Shown: piece by piece, positions 20,478 to 32,528 of the stretch
How the letters are laid out: every line of letters starts with the position of its first letter
Position numbering within the stretch: the first letter of the stretch is position 1
Source of the DNA: Lathyrus oleraceus
Taxonomy: Eukaryota > Streptophyta > Magnoliopsida > Fabales > Fabaceae
Direction: 5' to 3'
Assembly: GCF_024323335.1 (NCBI RefSeq)
Contig: NC_066579.1
Span: forward strand, 252,519,575-252,583,574
Length of the DNA: 64,000 bases
Notes under the pieces: generated by a model
What the model saw: only the letters and a program-made list of their open reading frames with translations
Told to the model about the DNA's origin: nothing
Databases searched by the model: none
Translations under genes and position numbers: made by a program

Positions 20478-21707
20478 TTAGCCACGATGTTGTCCCAAAG
20501 CAGCTACAGCCCGGTTCAAGTGATCAAACTGTTCGACGGCGACATCCATTAAGCCTAAGACATCAAGGCACATGCTTTTTAGTTCATCTTTCACATTAGT
20601 AATTTCAGTATGGAAACCATCCAAATGGGTAAGGATTATGGTCAGATTTTCTGCATAGGATGGAATTTCTGGTTCATCCAGATTATAGTAGTTTGGAGGG
20701 GTTTCAGGGTCAGATTCATCAACAGAGATAGGGTCATCTAAATACTCATAAATAGGTGGTATCTCAGGAGGTGATGGGGGAGCAACGTGATGTTCATCTA
20801 AATCATATAGCCAGTTATTTCGGTTATGAACACTTGTTCTCTCATGGTTTGGTAAGGTAAAAGGTTGGACAACTTCATTATTAATTAGGTAGTCAAAAGT
20901 ATCCGGCCCAAGGTTTCCTATAATTCTTCGGTTGAAGCAAAAGTCAATATCCATGGGACGGATGTGTCCAAAAGGTGTACGCTCGTTAAGTGGGTGTCTA
21001 AGTCCAATGGCATCAGCTATCATGGTTACTAGGTCGCCTATTATAATTGGGGCGCGATTGTTCTTTGCAAGGTAAACGAATCTTTCCATCATAAATGTTA
21101 TAGCATTGACATGTCGACCTTGGTCGACATGGAGTAAGATGAAAAGTTCATCCCTTGACACTAAGGTGTCGTTCGCTTCTTTTCCAAATAGGGTGTGGGC
21201 TAGTATTTTTTGGAAGTAGTGGATAACAGGGTTGTGTATCATTTGGGAGTGCATCTCGTGTGGGTCAGGGTGGTGGTCTCCAGTTAGATTACCCCAAAAG
21301 TAATCTAGGTCAATATCATAGATTAATTCCTCTTGGAGGGTAGTGAATACAAATGAGCCACTAGGAAATCCTAGAAGGTCAGCAAGGTCCTTACGATTAT
21401 AAGTGAAATTCATACCAAACAGCCTAAAGGAAATCAACCCTTTGTTGAGTCTGTAACCATGCTCGGGGTTGTAAACTAGGGAGCTAAGGAATTCTAGGGT
21501 AAGCTCACGGTACGTGACAAACCTTCTCTAAATAACAACATTCTCCCAACCTAGCTGGTTAAACATAAACAAGATGCTAGCGCGGATACCTAACCTATCC
21601 ATGGTAGGTCCATCATAATATATGGATAAAGCCATATCCTTTTGAGCTAAATAATCATAACGCCTTCTCTGAACTCTACCTCTGAAAACTGTATCTACTG
21701 GTTGCAT
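20478..21707 (-). pseudogene. Athila 3' ORF a, 'putative plant transposon protein' type
   Basis: A 410-codon frame from ATG at 21707 to the stop at 20478 is interrupted only by one in-frame TAG near 21528. It opens MQPVDTVFRGRVQRRRYDYL, then has LTLEFLSSLVY, FRLFGMNFTYNRKDLADLLG and HNPVIHYFQKILAHTLFG, followed by an acidic, proline-rich middle and a C-terminal helix. It lies downstream of integrase, where Athila elements carry their extra gene. There is no signal peptide or transmembrane helix, so an envelope function is not supported. It is paralogous to ORF b. Confidence 0.75.
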
Positions 21708-21970
21708 GATGAAAGTTAGTTACTAACTAGTTATAAATTCGCCGGTTAATCAGTATCCAATATTTCTAAGTTAGTAACGGGAAACAAAAAGTACATTACT
21801 GCATAGAATCAAGGAAAGGGAGCAAAATAAAAGTAATAGTCAAAGATGGAAAATGCTTAAAATTCAAAACATAAAAATAACAAAATCAATAACAAATTAA
21901 AAAGAGGCGGGTTGTCTCCCACTAAGCACTTTGTTTAATGTCGTAAGTTCGACAGTAACGTTGCGATATA

Positions 21971-23302
21971 TTAGTTTTGGGGTTGAGCGGGCAGCTCTAT
22001 AAGTCTTAGACTATTTGAATAGTCTCTATTGTCAATATTATGATAATGTTTTAATCGCTGCCTGTTTACCATGAACGGTTCACTATTTCTACCCTTGATT
22101 TCTATCGCACCGCTTTTAAAAACTTTTGTAATTTCGAAAGGGCCTGACCACCTAGATTTAAGTTTTCCCGGAAAAAGCTTAAGTCTTGAATTAAATAGTA
22201 GCACTACATCGCCGACATTAAACTCTTTCCTAGATATACGTTTATCGTGCTATTTTTTGGTTCGTTCTTTATATATCTTGGCATTCTCATAGGCGTCTAG
22301 TCTAAGTTCTTCCAATTCGTGAATGTCTAAAATTTGCTTCTTGCCCGCGAAAGTATAATTTAGATTTAGGGTCTTAATTGCCCAATAAGCTTTATGTTCT
22401 AATTCCACAGGGAGATGACATGATTTACCATAGACTAATTTAAAGGGTGTGGTCCCTATTGGGGTCTTGTAGGTTGTCCTATATGCCCACAGAGCTTCAT
22501 TTAGTTTAGATGACCAGGATTTTCTAGATATTCTGACAGTCTTTTCTAGAATTTGTTTGATCTCTCTATTCGAAACTTCGACTTGCCCACTGGTTTGTGG
22601 GTGATACGGTGTTGCTACACGGTGTCGGACTCCATACTTCAGAAGAAGTTTTCCAAAGATATTTGATATGAAATGGGAGCCACCGTCACTAATTACTAGT
22701 TTTGGCACACCGAATCTAGGAAAGATTATGTTCTTGAACAGCTTAATCATTACTCGTGTGTCATTTGTCGGAGAAGCAACAACCCCGATCCATTTTGAAA
22801 CGTAATCGACAGCTACCAGTATGTACTTATTACCAAAAGAAGACGGGAATGGTCCCATGAAGTCAATCCCCCACACATCAAAAACTTCCACTTCTAAGAT
22901 GCCTGTTTGTGGCATTTCGTCGTGTCTTGAAACGTTACCAGTGCGTTGGCACCGGTCGCAATTTATAACCGCATTATGGATATCTTTCGATAGAGTAGGC
23001 CAAAAGAGGTCAGATTGTAAGATCTTGGCACAAGTTTTTGAAGTGCTTGTGTGCCCACCATAGGGAGCGGAATGGCAATGAGAGATTATATCATCTATTT
23101 CATCCTCAGGAACACATCAACGGAAAATATCGTCGGTACCTCTTTTGAAAAGTAGAGGTTCATCCCAGTAGTACTGTTTTAGATCATGAAAGAATTTCTT
23201 CTTTTGTTGGTATGATAGGTCCGGTGGAAGTGCTCCAACAGCTAGGTAGTTGACAAAATCAGCATACCATGGCAGAGTTATATTCGTATGAATTTCTTCC
23301 AC
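21971..23302 (-). pseudogene. Athila integrase
   Basis: Frame 1 of the minus strand carries the whole integrase: a zinc-binding part with CHSAPYGGH and CDRCQRTG, the DDE core with [17 protein letters not shown] and EVSNREIKQ, the QTSGQVE block, and the C-terminal [15 protein letters not shown] and VNRQRLKHY blocks. Stops lie near 23117 and 22250. It would join element cDNA to host DNA. The catalytic D, D, E residues are all visible, but the stops make it inactive. Confidence 0.88.
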
Positions 23303-23445
23303 TGATTCTTCTATTTAGGTATCATTTAAGGTTAGCTCAGACATGTCGCTTTCCATTTAGGCTATAAGTCGTTCGTAAGGGAAATCATTATTGATTGGAA
23401 TTTGTTCAGGCTTATTCCCTTCGATTCGTGATAAGTGGTCTGCTA

Positions 23446-24758
23446 CTACATTTTAGTACCCTTCTTATCTTTTATTTCTAAGTCAAATTCTTGTAAGAGT
23501 AGGATCCATCTTAAGAGTCTTGGTTTGGAATCCTTCTTACTTAGCAAGTATCTAATAGCAGCATGATCAATATAGATGATGATTTTCGCTCCTACTAAGT
23601 AAGAACGAAATTTGCCTAAAGTGAACACAACGGCTAGAACTTCCTTTTCAGTGGTGGCGTAGTTCATTTGGGCAGGATCTAAGGTTCTACTTGCGTAGTA
23701 GATCGCATGAAGTTTTTTATCCTTTCTTTGTCCTAGCATTGCGCCTACGGCATAGTCACTCGCATCACACATGATTTTGAATGGTAATCTCCAGTCAGGT
23801 GGTTGCATGATAGGTGCGGTGATTAAAGATATTTTTAATTGTTCAAACTTTGTTAAACATTTCTCATCAAAGATAAAGTCAACGTCTTTCATTAATAAAC
23901 CAGTCAGTGGTTTGCTAATTTTCGAGAAATCTTTGATAAAGCGTCGGTAGAAACCGGCGTGTCCTAAAAAGCTTCGTATTTCTCGTACGGTTTTCGGAGG
24001 TTGAAGATTCTCTATGATTTCGATCTTAGCTTTGTCTACTTCAATTCCTTTATCAGATACTACGTGTCCTAACACGATTCCTTGTTGGACCATGAAATGG
24101 CATATCTCCCAGTTCAAGACGAGATTTACCTTTACGTATCTTTCAAGTACCATTTCAAGGTTTGATAGACATCCTTCGAAGCTCTGCCCATAAACAGAAA
24201 AATCGTCCATAAAGACTTCCATAATATCGTCTATAAAGTCAGGGAAGATTGACATCATGCATCTTTGGAATGTTGCGGCAGCGTTGCATAGTCCAAATGA
24301 CATTCGTCGATAAGCAAATGTACCATAAGGGCATGTGAAGGTTATTTTCTCTTGGTCGTCAGGATGGATAAGAATTTGAAAGAATCCTGAATAACCGTCT
24401 AGATAGAAGAAGTGGGAATGCTTAGGCAATCGTTCAAGCATTTAATCAATGAAAGGCAGAGGAAAATGATCCTTTTGAGTGGCTTGTTTAGTTTCCTATA
24501 ATCGATGCACATCCTACTTCCGGTCATAACTCTTTGTGTTATAGATTCGCCCTTCTCTTTCTTAACAACTGTAACACCCCCTTTCTTGGGTACTACATGA
24601 ACGGGGCTAACCCATTGACTATCGAAGATCGGGTATATGATTCCTGCATCTAATAACTTCTTTACTTCATCCTTGACTACAATACTTAAGATTAGGTTGA
24701 TCCTTCTATGGTGTTCTCTAGAGGTTTTACAATCTTCCTCTAGCATAATGCGATGCAT
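23446..24758 (-). pseudogene. Athila reverse transcriptase-RNase H
   Basis: The first part (24758-24399) contains KLLDAGIIYPI, VVPKKGG and MCIDYRKLN. After a frameshift, the second (24441-23446) contains SGFFQI, the [16 protein letters not shown] block, the catalytic FMDD, and then RNase H with [27 protein letters not shown] and [11 protein letters not shown]. Domain order and FMDD fit Athila. The frameshift near 24400-24440 disables it. Confidence 0.9.
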
Positions 24759-25983
24759 ATAGATAGAAGGACTTATTCCTTTTAGGTCGAAAATGCTGTA
24801 GCCTAACGCAATTGGATATTTTCTTAAGACATCTAGTAACTTTTCAGTTTCAATTTGTCCTAAGTCTACGTTGACTATTTGGTCTTTTGAGTTCAGTGTC
24901 TAGGAATTCGTATCTTAGGTTCTTTGGTAGTGCTTTTAATTCTAAGTCCGGTTTCTTCGGGCATGACATGTGGTTGGGTGTAAGTGCTAAGCATTCGCTT
25001 AAACAATTAGTTTGGTATGGTTCACGCCAATTATCATCTTCAAAGATTGGAGGGATTTGGATTTTCATTATATTAGAATATGTGGTTTCTTGCATCTCCA
25101 TCTCTCTTACGCACTCGTCTATGACATCAAGTAGATAACAAGTATCTTCTATAGCTGGAGCTTGTAAGAATTGTGTCAAGATGAATTCAACTTTATCTTC
25201 TCCAACTTCGAATGTTAGCTAACCTCTTTTCACGTCTATTATGGCTCCGGCGGTAGCTAAGAATGGCCTTCATAATATAATAGGTGTTATGGCATCTTCT
25301 TTGATGTCCATGATTATAAATTCTATAGGAATGTAGAATTGTCCTACACATACTGGGACATTCTCTAGTATACCAATAGGATATTTGGTTGAGCGGTCAG
25401 CTAGTTGAACAGACATCTTGGTCGGTCTTAGTTCTCCCATGTTGAGCCTTTTACAGATGGTTAAGGGCATTACACTAATGCTGTCTCTTAAGTCGCATAG
25501 AGCTTTGTCTATGACGAACTTTACAATGACACAGGGTATGTAGAAACTACCTGGGTCTTTTAGTTTAGGAGGCATGTTGTTTTGGATTATTGTGCTACAC
25601 TCAGCAGTAAGTGTAACTGTTTCGTTATCCTCGATCTTTTTCTTATTGGATAGGATCTCTTTAAGAAATTTGGCATATGAGGGCATTTGTGTGATGGCTT
25701 TTGTAAAGGGAATTGTAATATTCAGTTGCTTCAGAAGTTCAACAAATTTCCTAAATTGCCTTGCAGTTTTAGAATTTGCGAGTCTTTGAGGATACGGAAT
25801 GGGTGGTTTATAAGGTGGTGGAGGCACATAAGGTTTTTCTTTCTCTTCGTCCTCTTGGGTATTATCTTCTTTCTCCTTCTGTTCACTTACCTTCTTAGTT
25901 GTTGTTTTGTCAAGTTTTTGGTACATGGCAGGATTTTGGAGTCTTGGATCTACGGGTCCGTCTAGTTCTTTTCCACTTCTCAA
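24759..25983 (-). pseudogene. Athila protease and linker
   Basis: The frame 25983-25270 starts with MRSGKEL and a proline-rich stretch (PYVPPPPYKPPIPYPQ), then the aspartic protease core. The expected DLGAS-type catalytic loop reads DLRDS, so the glycine after the catalytic aspartate region is replaced. SVMPL and ITPIIL flank it. TGA at 25270-25272 and TAG near 25218 interrupt the frame, which continues to 24850 with a linker resembling LLDVIDEC. It is not functional. Confidence 0.75.
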
Positions 25984-26064
25984 TATAACGGCATTTGCAT
26001 GTCCTTTTTGATTAGGTTGTGGTTGTCCAGGAAATGTGCCAACGGGAGCAGCAGTAGATGCTTG

Positions 26065-27447
26065 TTATTGAGCCACTTGTGAAATCTGCGTTTCAAGCAT
26101 TTTGTTGTGGGTGGCTAAGGCGTCTACTTTGCTCGCTAATTGTTTAAGTTGCTCACTAGTATGTATGTTTTGGTTCAAGAAGTATTTGTTTGTTTGAGCT
26201 TGGGTAGCTATGAAGCTTTCCATCATTAGTTCAAGGTTGGACTTCCTAGGCATGCTAGGAGCATTAGTAGCTGGCTTTTGATATCCAAATGGAACGGCGG
26301 GTGCTTGGCCAGGTGCATATAGGGCATTGTTGTTCTTGTATGAAAAGTTGGGATGGTTTTTCCAACCTGGGTTGTAGGTATTCGAATAAGGATTTCCTTA
26401 TGCATAATTTACTTGATCAGTGGGGACTCCTGCTAATATTTGACATTCTGGTGGAGTGTGTCCAGGAATTCTACATAACTCGCAGTTTGGAGTTACGGCA
26501 GCCACGGTGGCTGCGGGTGGTATGGTCAAGTTGTCTAACTTTTGAACAATGGCATATACCTTTGCATGGACATGGTCAAGGCTATTGATTTCGTACATTC
26601 CACCTTTTATTTGGAACTTTTCTACTGGAGTTCTTTCACCTCCCCATTGGCAATGGTTTTGGGCCATGTTTTTGATAAGTTGATAGCCTTTGTGGTATGG
26701 CTTGTCCATAAGTGCACCGCCCGCGGCGGCGTCTACTGTAAGTCTTGTGTTATACAAAAGCCCATTGTAAAACGTGTCAATGTTCACCCAGTCTTCGAGA
26801 CCGTGATGTAGACATATCCTCATCATGTCTTTATATCTCTCCCACACATCGTAGAGAGATTCTGCATCTTTTTGTTGAAATCCGTTGATTTGAGCTCTCA
26901 GCATATTAGTTTTGCTTGGCGGAAAATATCGGGCTAAGGAAACGTTCTTCAGTTCTTCCCATGTAGTAACTGAGTTGGATGGCAAGGATTGAAACCAAGC
27001 CCAAGCTCTGTCTCTTAGAGAGAAAGGAAAAAGGTGTAGTCTTATCACATCTTGAGATACACCATTCGCCTTCACAGTGTCTGCGTACTGCACAAACTTG
27101 GTCAAATGTTCATTAGGGTCGTCCATAGGATTTTCAGCAAATTGATGTTGTTGGACACCTTATAATAATGAGGGTTTCAACTCGAAATTGTTTCGATCGA
27201 TAGCAGGGGCAGCAATGTTATTGTGAGGTTCTTGTTGGGACGGGGTGGCGTATAACTTAAGAGGACGATTTTGTGGTCCTACTGCAGCCATGGTTAATTT
27301 TTCAACTGGTTCAGTAGTAGGAAAGAAGATATCAGAAATATTGTACCTTCGTTGGTACTTTAGTATTCGGCGTCTTAAATATAAGAAACGCTCTAATTCT
27401 ACGATTGGTGGTGCTAACTTTTTGCCTTGTGAGCGAGTACTTGGCAT
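26065..27447 (-). pseudogene. Athila gag
   Basis: All pieces lie in one frame (27447-27160, 27126-26398, 26253-26065) separated by TAA codons at 27160, 26398 and 26065. The capsid domain has NEHLTKFVQYADT, RLHLFPFSLRDRAWAWFQSL and the LARYFPPSKT block. A CELCRIPGHTPPEC zinc-knuckle-like stretch sits near 26440-26480. Gag forms the particle that packages element RNA. From context each TAA probably replaced a CAA. Confidence 0.85.
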
Positions 27448-27534
27448 ACAATCAGGAAATAAGGGAAAGGAGGTTAGTTTTTACCTTATTCTATACTACG
27501 CAATGAAAGAATCACACTATTTGACTAAATCAGG

Positions 27535-27552
27535 TCCCTGGCAACAACGTCA
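27535..27552 (-). other. Primer binding site of the Athila element
   Basis: The minus strand reads TGACGTTGTTGCCAGGGA, a diverged form of the usual Athila site TGGCGCCGTTGCCGGGGA (four differences), six bases inside the LTR end. Confidence 0.7.
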
Positions 27553-27558
27553 AAAACT

Positions 27559-29154
27559 TGATACGTGTCGTGACTGTATATAAAATATAGTCTATCGGGC
27601 ACTTGACTGCAAGTGCACAGTCCAGTCGTTTCAGTTTTAAAAGATATCGAACCCACAGGGACCGATGGTCAAACTAATGTTATCGATGTTACTATGTTTA
27701 GCTAAGGAGATGAGTTTTAGAGGTTTGGTTGAACAAAAATTAAATCTAAAGGAAATTAAGTTTTTAAGAGAATATTAATAGAGGGATATCAGTATGCAAC
27801 GCATTAATCGTCAGGGGTTCGATAAGTCACCGGTGTATATTTTAATTACCAAATATCTTTTAGTAGAAAATACTCATTTAAAAGGCTTTATCTCACACTC
27901 TCGTGATTGTTGACTCGGACTATACTTTTAAGTTAGAATGTACGCTCTCGCTGTCCCATTTGAAGTTAAAAATACTTTTTGAAAATAAATAAGTTCTAAT
28001 TGCTTTTAAAGTGCTCTCACTGTTTTTAAAATTAATGTCTAGTTTTTACTATCCAGTTCGACCCTCACGCTCTCGCGATTGTCGGTTCTAACCTTAGTTA
28101 ATTTCCCACTCTCATGGCAAAACCGTATTAAATAGCTTCTCACTCTCGTGACAAATTTAATTAAATTTAAATTAAAAACCACAGCCAAAAATATTATTTG
28201 AGAAAAGAAGTTTACACCAATTATTATAAAATCCCGTTTAATTAAATTGTTTACATACCGATACCGGTAGTTTAGCCAGACATGTTAGTTAATGCAAACA
28301 CAGACGAATATAAACAATATAACGATAAGGCAAACATGATTATTTAATAATAAATCAATAATAATAATAATTGAATAAAAACCTGGAACTTTGATTAATC
28401 GAATATGCCGAATCTTGAAGTACTTGAGCAGTCCTCCACAGGTCAGTAGGATTCTGCTTCTTCGAAACAATTGCTTAAACTAAATTAAATAGATTGCAGT
28501 AGTTCCCTAGTGTAGGAAACTACTACTTTTGGCTAAATGAAAAACAGAAAGGGAAGGGAAAAATCAAAGCTCTGAACGGAACGGTAAACAAATTGCGGTA
28601 AAAGAAAACAATGTTATTGAAGAAAAAAAATAGAAAACAAAATTGTAGTGGAAAATAAATGCAGAGAAAATAGCTTGAGAGTTTGCTTCAGGGAGGCTCC
28701 AAAACAAACATGCCCGTAGGTTTCCAACTTCCATCCTTTTATAGTATCCATTTGGTCTTCATAGTTGAGAGAAATAAGGGTGACTTGGTTGAGTGGGAGA
28801 TTCACGGGAAAGTGGGTTGAAGAGCGAAAACTAGGGCGTGTGGATCACTTCTGTTGAAACATTCATTGCACTGCTTTTGGATTTATGACGGTCGTGGTGG
28901 GCCTGTGGCGCTCGTCGCACCCAGGGCGTGACGGTCGTCACCTGCACAAGATTTAATATTTCTGGTTTTTCTGTTGTTTCTCTTCTGTTTCTTCTTCTTT
29001 TCCTTCCTTTTCTACACTTTGCTCATTTAAGCATGTGAATTGAAATACCTGTAAAAATAACTCGAACACTTGCGGAATAATCGGAATATAAATGAAAATG
29101 GTACGATCTTTGAATGTAAATCAAGGTAAATATACGATGTAGTTTTGCGTTATC
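27559..29154 (-). repeat. 5' LTR of the Athila element (1596 bp)
   Basis: Termini are TGATAACG (29154) and CGTATCA (27559), an imperfect inverted pair, next to the primer site. It contains an exact GTGACGGTCGTCAC at 28928-28941. No second copy lies in the window. Small ORFs inside are not meaningful. Confidence 0.75.
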
Positions 29155-29397
29155 AATACCTAAGCAAGTTCAAGTATAATTCAAACATAGAAATTGATCA
29201 AACTTAGATCAAACCATAAAATGAACATCAAGAATTACATATATCAAGTCTATACATACATAGTTAATCAATATAGGTCGAATAGATAGGAACAATATTA
29301 CCTCCAATGAAGATAGACGACGAGTGCCCTCACATAGCCCCACTTATAAATCAAGGAATAGACAGGCATAAGTATAGAGCAGGCATCATATATATAT

Positions 29398-30940
29398 TTA
29401 AACATGATCCGAGATATCGAGAACACCAAGTTCCCTACGGATGTGGAAGAAAGGCTTTGTCGCAAGTGGTTTTGTGAAAATATCGGCAAGTTGATGTTTG
29501 CTATCACCTTGCTCGAAGACAACATCACCTTTCTCAACATGATCCCTAAGGAAGTGATGCCGAATTTTAATATGTTTAGTGCGCGAATGCAGTATAGGAT
29601 TTTTGGTTAAATTGATGGCGCTTGTGTTGTCACAAAAAATGGGAATATGTTCAAGTTGAACATTGAAGTCGAGTAATTGTTGTTTGAGCCACAAAATTTG
29701 AGCGCAACAATTTCCCGCAGCAACGTATTCTGCCTCGGTTGTTGACAAAGCAACTGAAACTTGCTTTTTGTTGTGCCAACTCACTAAGGAATTTGAATAA
29801 AAATGACAAGTGCCACTAGTTCTTTTCCTATCCGTTTTGCAACCGGCAAAGTCAGAATCGGAGTAGCCAACCAAAGAGTTATCACTTCCCTTACAAAACC
29901 AAAGCCCATACTTTGAAGTACTGCATAGCTATCTAAGTATGCGCTTGACTGCCTTTAAATGTGACTCTTTGGGACATGATTGATACCTAACACACATACA
30001 TATACTAAACATAATGTCTGGTCGAGATGCGGTAAGATAGAGGAGAGATTCGATCATACCTCTATACCTTTTTATATCTATGACCTTACCATTTTCATCC
30101 CGATCCATATTAACCGCAGTAGGCATTGGAGTGTCAATTACTTTGGATTTTGCCATATCGAAGCGCTTAAGTAGCTCATTATAATACTTCATTTGGCTCA
30201 CAAAAGTTCCTTCTTCAAGTTGCTTAATTTGAAGTCCGAGGAAGTAATTTAGCTCCCCCATAATGCTCATTTTAAATTCGCCCTGCATTAACTTAGAGAA
30301 TTATTTGACCAAATTTATGTTAGTAGATCCAAAAATAATGTCATCTACATAGACTTGAACTAAAATTGAGTGTTTTCCTTGACACCTAATAAAAAGGGTT
30401 GTATCAACCTTCCCTCTTGAGAATCCTTGCTCTAGTAGAAATTTGCTAAGACGCTCATACTATACCCTAGGGGCTTGTTTGAGACCGTACAAAGCACGCT
30501 TAAGCTTATAAACATAGTTAGGATGCTCATAGTTTTCAAAGTCGGGAGGTTGAGATACATAGACCTCTTCATTAATGTACTAGTTTAGGAAAGTGCTCTT
30601 AACATCCATTTGAAATAATTTGAAATCTTGAGAACAAGCATAGGCAAGCAAAAGGCGTATAGCCTCGAGTAGGACAACCAGAGCATAAGTTTCCTAATAG
30701 TCGATGCCTTCCTCTTGGTTATACCCTTGAGCAACAAGGTGAGCCTTGTTGCAAGTTATAACTCTGTTTTCTTCTAACTTGTTCCTAAATACCCATTTAG
30801 TACCGATTACTAGATGGTCTCGCGGAGGGGGAACAAGATCCCACACCTCATTTCTTTTGAACTGATTAAGGTCCTCTTGCATTGCTAAAAACCAATGTTC
30901 ATCAAGTAATGCGTCTTTGGAGTCTTTAGGCTCAATTTGA
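29398..30940 (-). pseudogene. Copia B reverse transcriptase-RNase H
   Basis: The RT start (KWVFRNKLEEN, LVAQGYNQEEGIDY) is in the frame ending at 30694. The catalytic YVDD is at 30340-30351, between open frames. Frame 30288-29929 has GELNYFLGLQIKQ and SLLYLTASRPDIMFS. Frame 29874-29398 has RNase H with GYSDSDFAGCKTDRKRTSG, ALSTTEAEYVAA, HIKIRHHFLRDHV and QLADIFTKPL. Stops and frameshifts near 30694 and 29900 separate the parts. Confidence 0.88.
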
Positions 30941-32520
30941 GAGACGAAAACGAAATGATAACAAAAGTTACTTATCTTTGACCGTGTGGTAACTCCCTTT
31001 GAGATATCTCCAAGAATATTATCGATGAGATGATCCTTAGAAGATTTCCATTCCAAAGGAAGATCATTGTTATTAATCGAATGATCCTCCTCTTTATTTT
31101 CGGATATTTGATCCGGCTCCTCCTCAGCTTTTCCCGGATGGGGTTCAACACGCTTTTCTTCTTGATCTTTTATTATGTCTTCCGAAGAAATACATGCGCC
31201 ATCAACAATAATACCTTCTCCAATAGTTTTCGGATAAGATTTATCAAAGGAAACATGCACGGATTCTTCAACAATAAGTAACCTTTTGTTGTATACTTTA
31301 TATGCTTTACTAGATTGAGAGTATCCGAGAAAGATACCTTCATCAGCTTTTGAGTCAAATTTACCAAGGTTTTCTTTACCATTATTTAATAAAAAGCATT
31401 TACATATGAAGACATGAAGATGTGAAACATTAGGCTTCCTTCCCTTTAGAAGTTCATAAGGGGTTTTGTTTAGAATAAGACAAATGAGTATCCTATTGAA
31501 AACATAACAAGCCGTATTTATGGCATCGACCCAAAAATATTTAGGAAGGCAATTTTCATTGATCATAGTCCTTCCAAGCTCTTCTAAAATTCGATTTTTA
31601 CGTTCCACTACTCCATTTTGTTGTGGAGTTCTTGGAGCAGAAAAATTATGATCAATGTTGTTTATTTCACAAAATTCTTCAAAGAGGTGGTTTACAAATT
31701 CGCCTTCGTGATCACTTCGAATAGTAACTATGCTAGTGTTCAATTTGTTTTGAGAAAGCTTGGCAAACTTTTCAAAAGAAGAAAAGTGTCACTTTTACTT
31801 GCTAAGAAGATGGTCCAACAAAATCTAGAATAGTCATCTACTATAACAAAACCATAGTAGTTTCCACCTAGACTTTTAATTCTAGATGGCCCAAAAAGGT
31901 CCATATGGATAAGTTCAAGGGGTCTCGTTGTGGAAACAATATTTTTATATTTAAAAGAGATCCTTGTTTTCTTTCCCATTTGGCATGCATCACATAAGTG
32001 TTATTTTGAAAATTTGATTTTGGGAAGACCAACTACTAGATCTTTTTCTATAACTTTATTTAGCAAGTCAAAGTTGACATGCGTTAATCGCCTATGCCAA
32101 AGCCAAGAGTCTTCACTCATGAAGACGAGACATTTATCGCTAGTCAAAGATACTTCACTCAAGTCAAGCATGTATACATTGTTTTCCCTCTAGCCTTAAG
32201 CATATCCTTCTTTTTATCATTATGTTCAATCATGCAAAAATCTTTTGAAAACGATACTTTATATCCTTTGTCACATAATTGGCTAATACTAATGAGATTG
32301 TGCTTAAGGCCTTTAACTAAAAGGACGTCTGAGATAGTAGTAGAGGAGAGATTACCTACACTACCTTTTCCGAGTACATATCCCTTGGTATTATCACCGT
32401 AGGTTACAAACCCTTTCTTCTTAGCCACAAAGTTAAAGAACAAGGAAATGTCATTGTCATGTGTCTTGAGCATCCACTATCGAGAACCCATGTTCTCTCT
32501 GTATCCTCAAGACATTCCAC
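30941..32520 (-). pseudogene. Copia B protease-integrase
   Basis: Protease motif WVLDSGCS is readable near 32465-32500. Integrase pieces follow: GLKHNLISISQLCDKGY (32473-32159), then ELIHMDLFGPSRIKS (31979-31740), then RSDHEGEF, APRTPQQNGVVERKNR and ILNKTPYELLKGRKP (31743 onward). The DDE residues are visible as HMD, RSD and VVERKN. Three different frames are used, so it is broken. Confidence 0.85.
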
Positions 32521-32528
32521 CTACAAAT

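Larger units (their letters stand above)
17110..29154 (-). mobile_element. Athila-lineage Ty3/gypsy element, 5' part (interrupted)
   Basis: It contains, in order on the minus strand, LTR (29154-27559), primer site, gag, protease, RT-RNase H, integrase and two related 3' ORFs, the Athila order. Motifs such as the integrase-end [18 protein letters not shown] type and the FMDD RT box support the lineage. The 3' LTR is not in the window; it probably lies left of the Ogre insertion at 17109. Flank 29155-29159 (ATACC) is the candidate target duplication, but its partner is not visible. Coding frames carry several stops and frameshifts, so the element is dead. Confidence 0.8.

Noticed and set aside
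20478..21707. Envelope-like protein of an endogenous retrovirus
   Set aside because: The position fits, but there is no signal peptide, transmembrane helix or cleavage-type motif. The sequence belongs to the Athila 'plant transposon protein' type.
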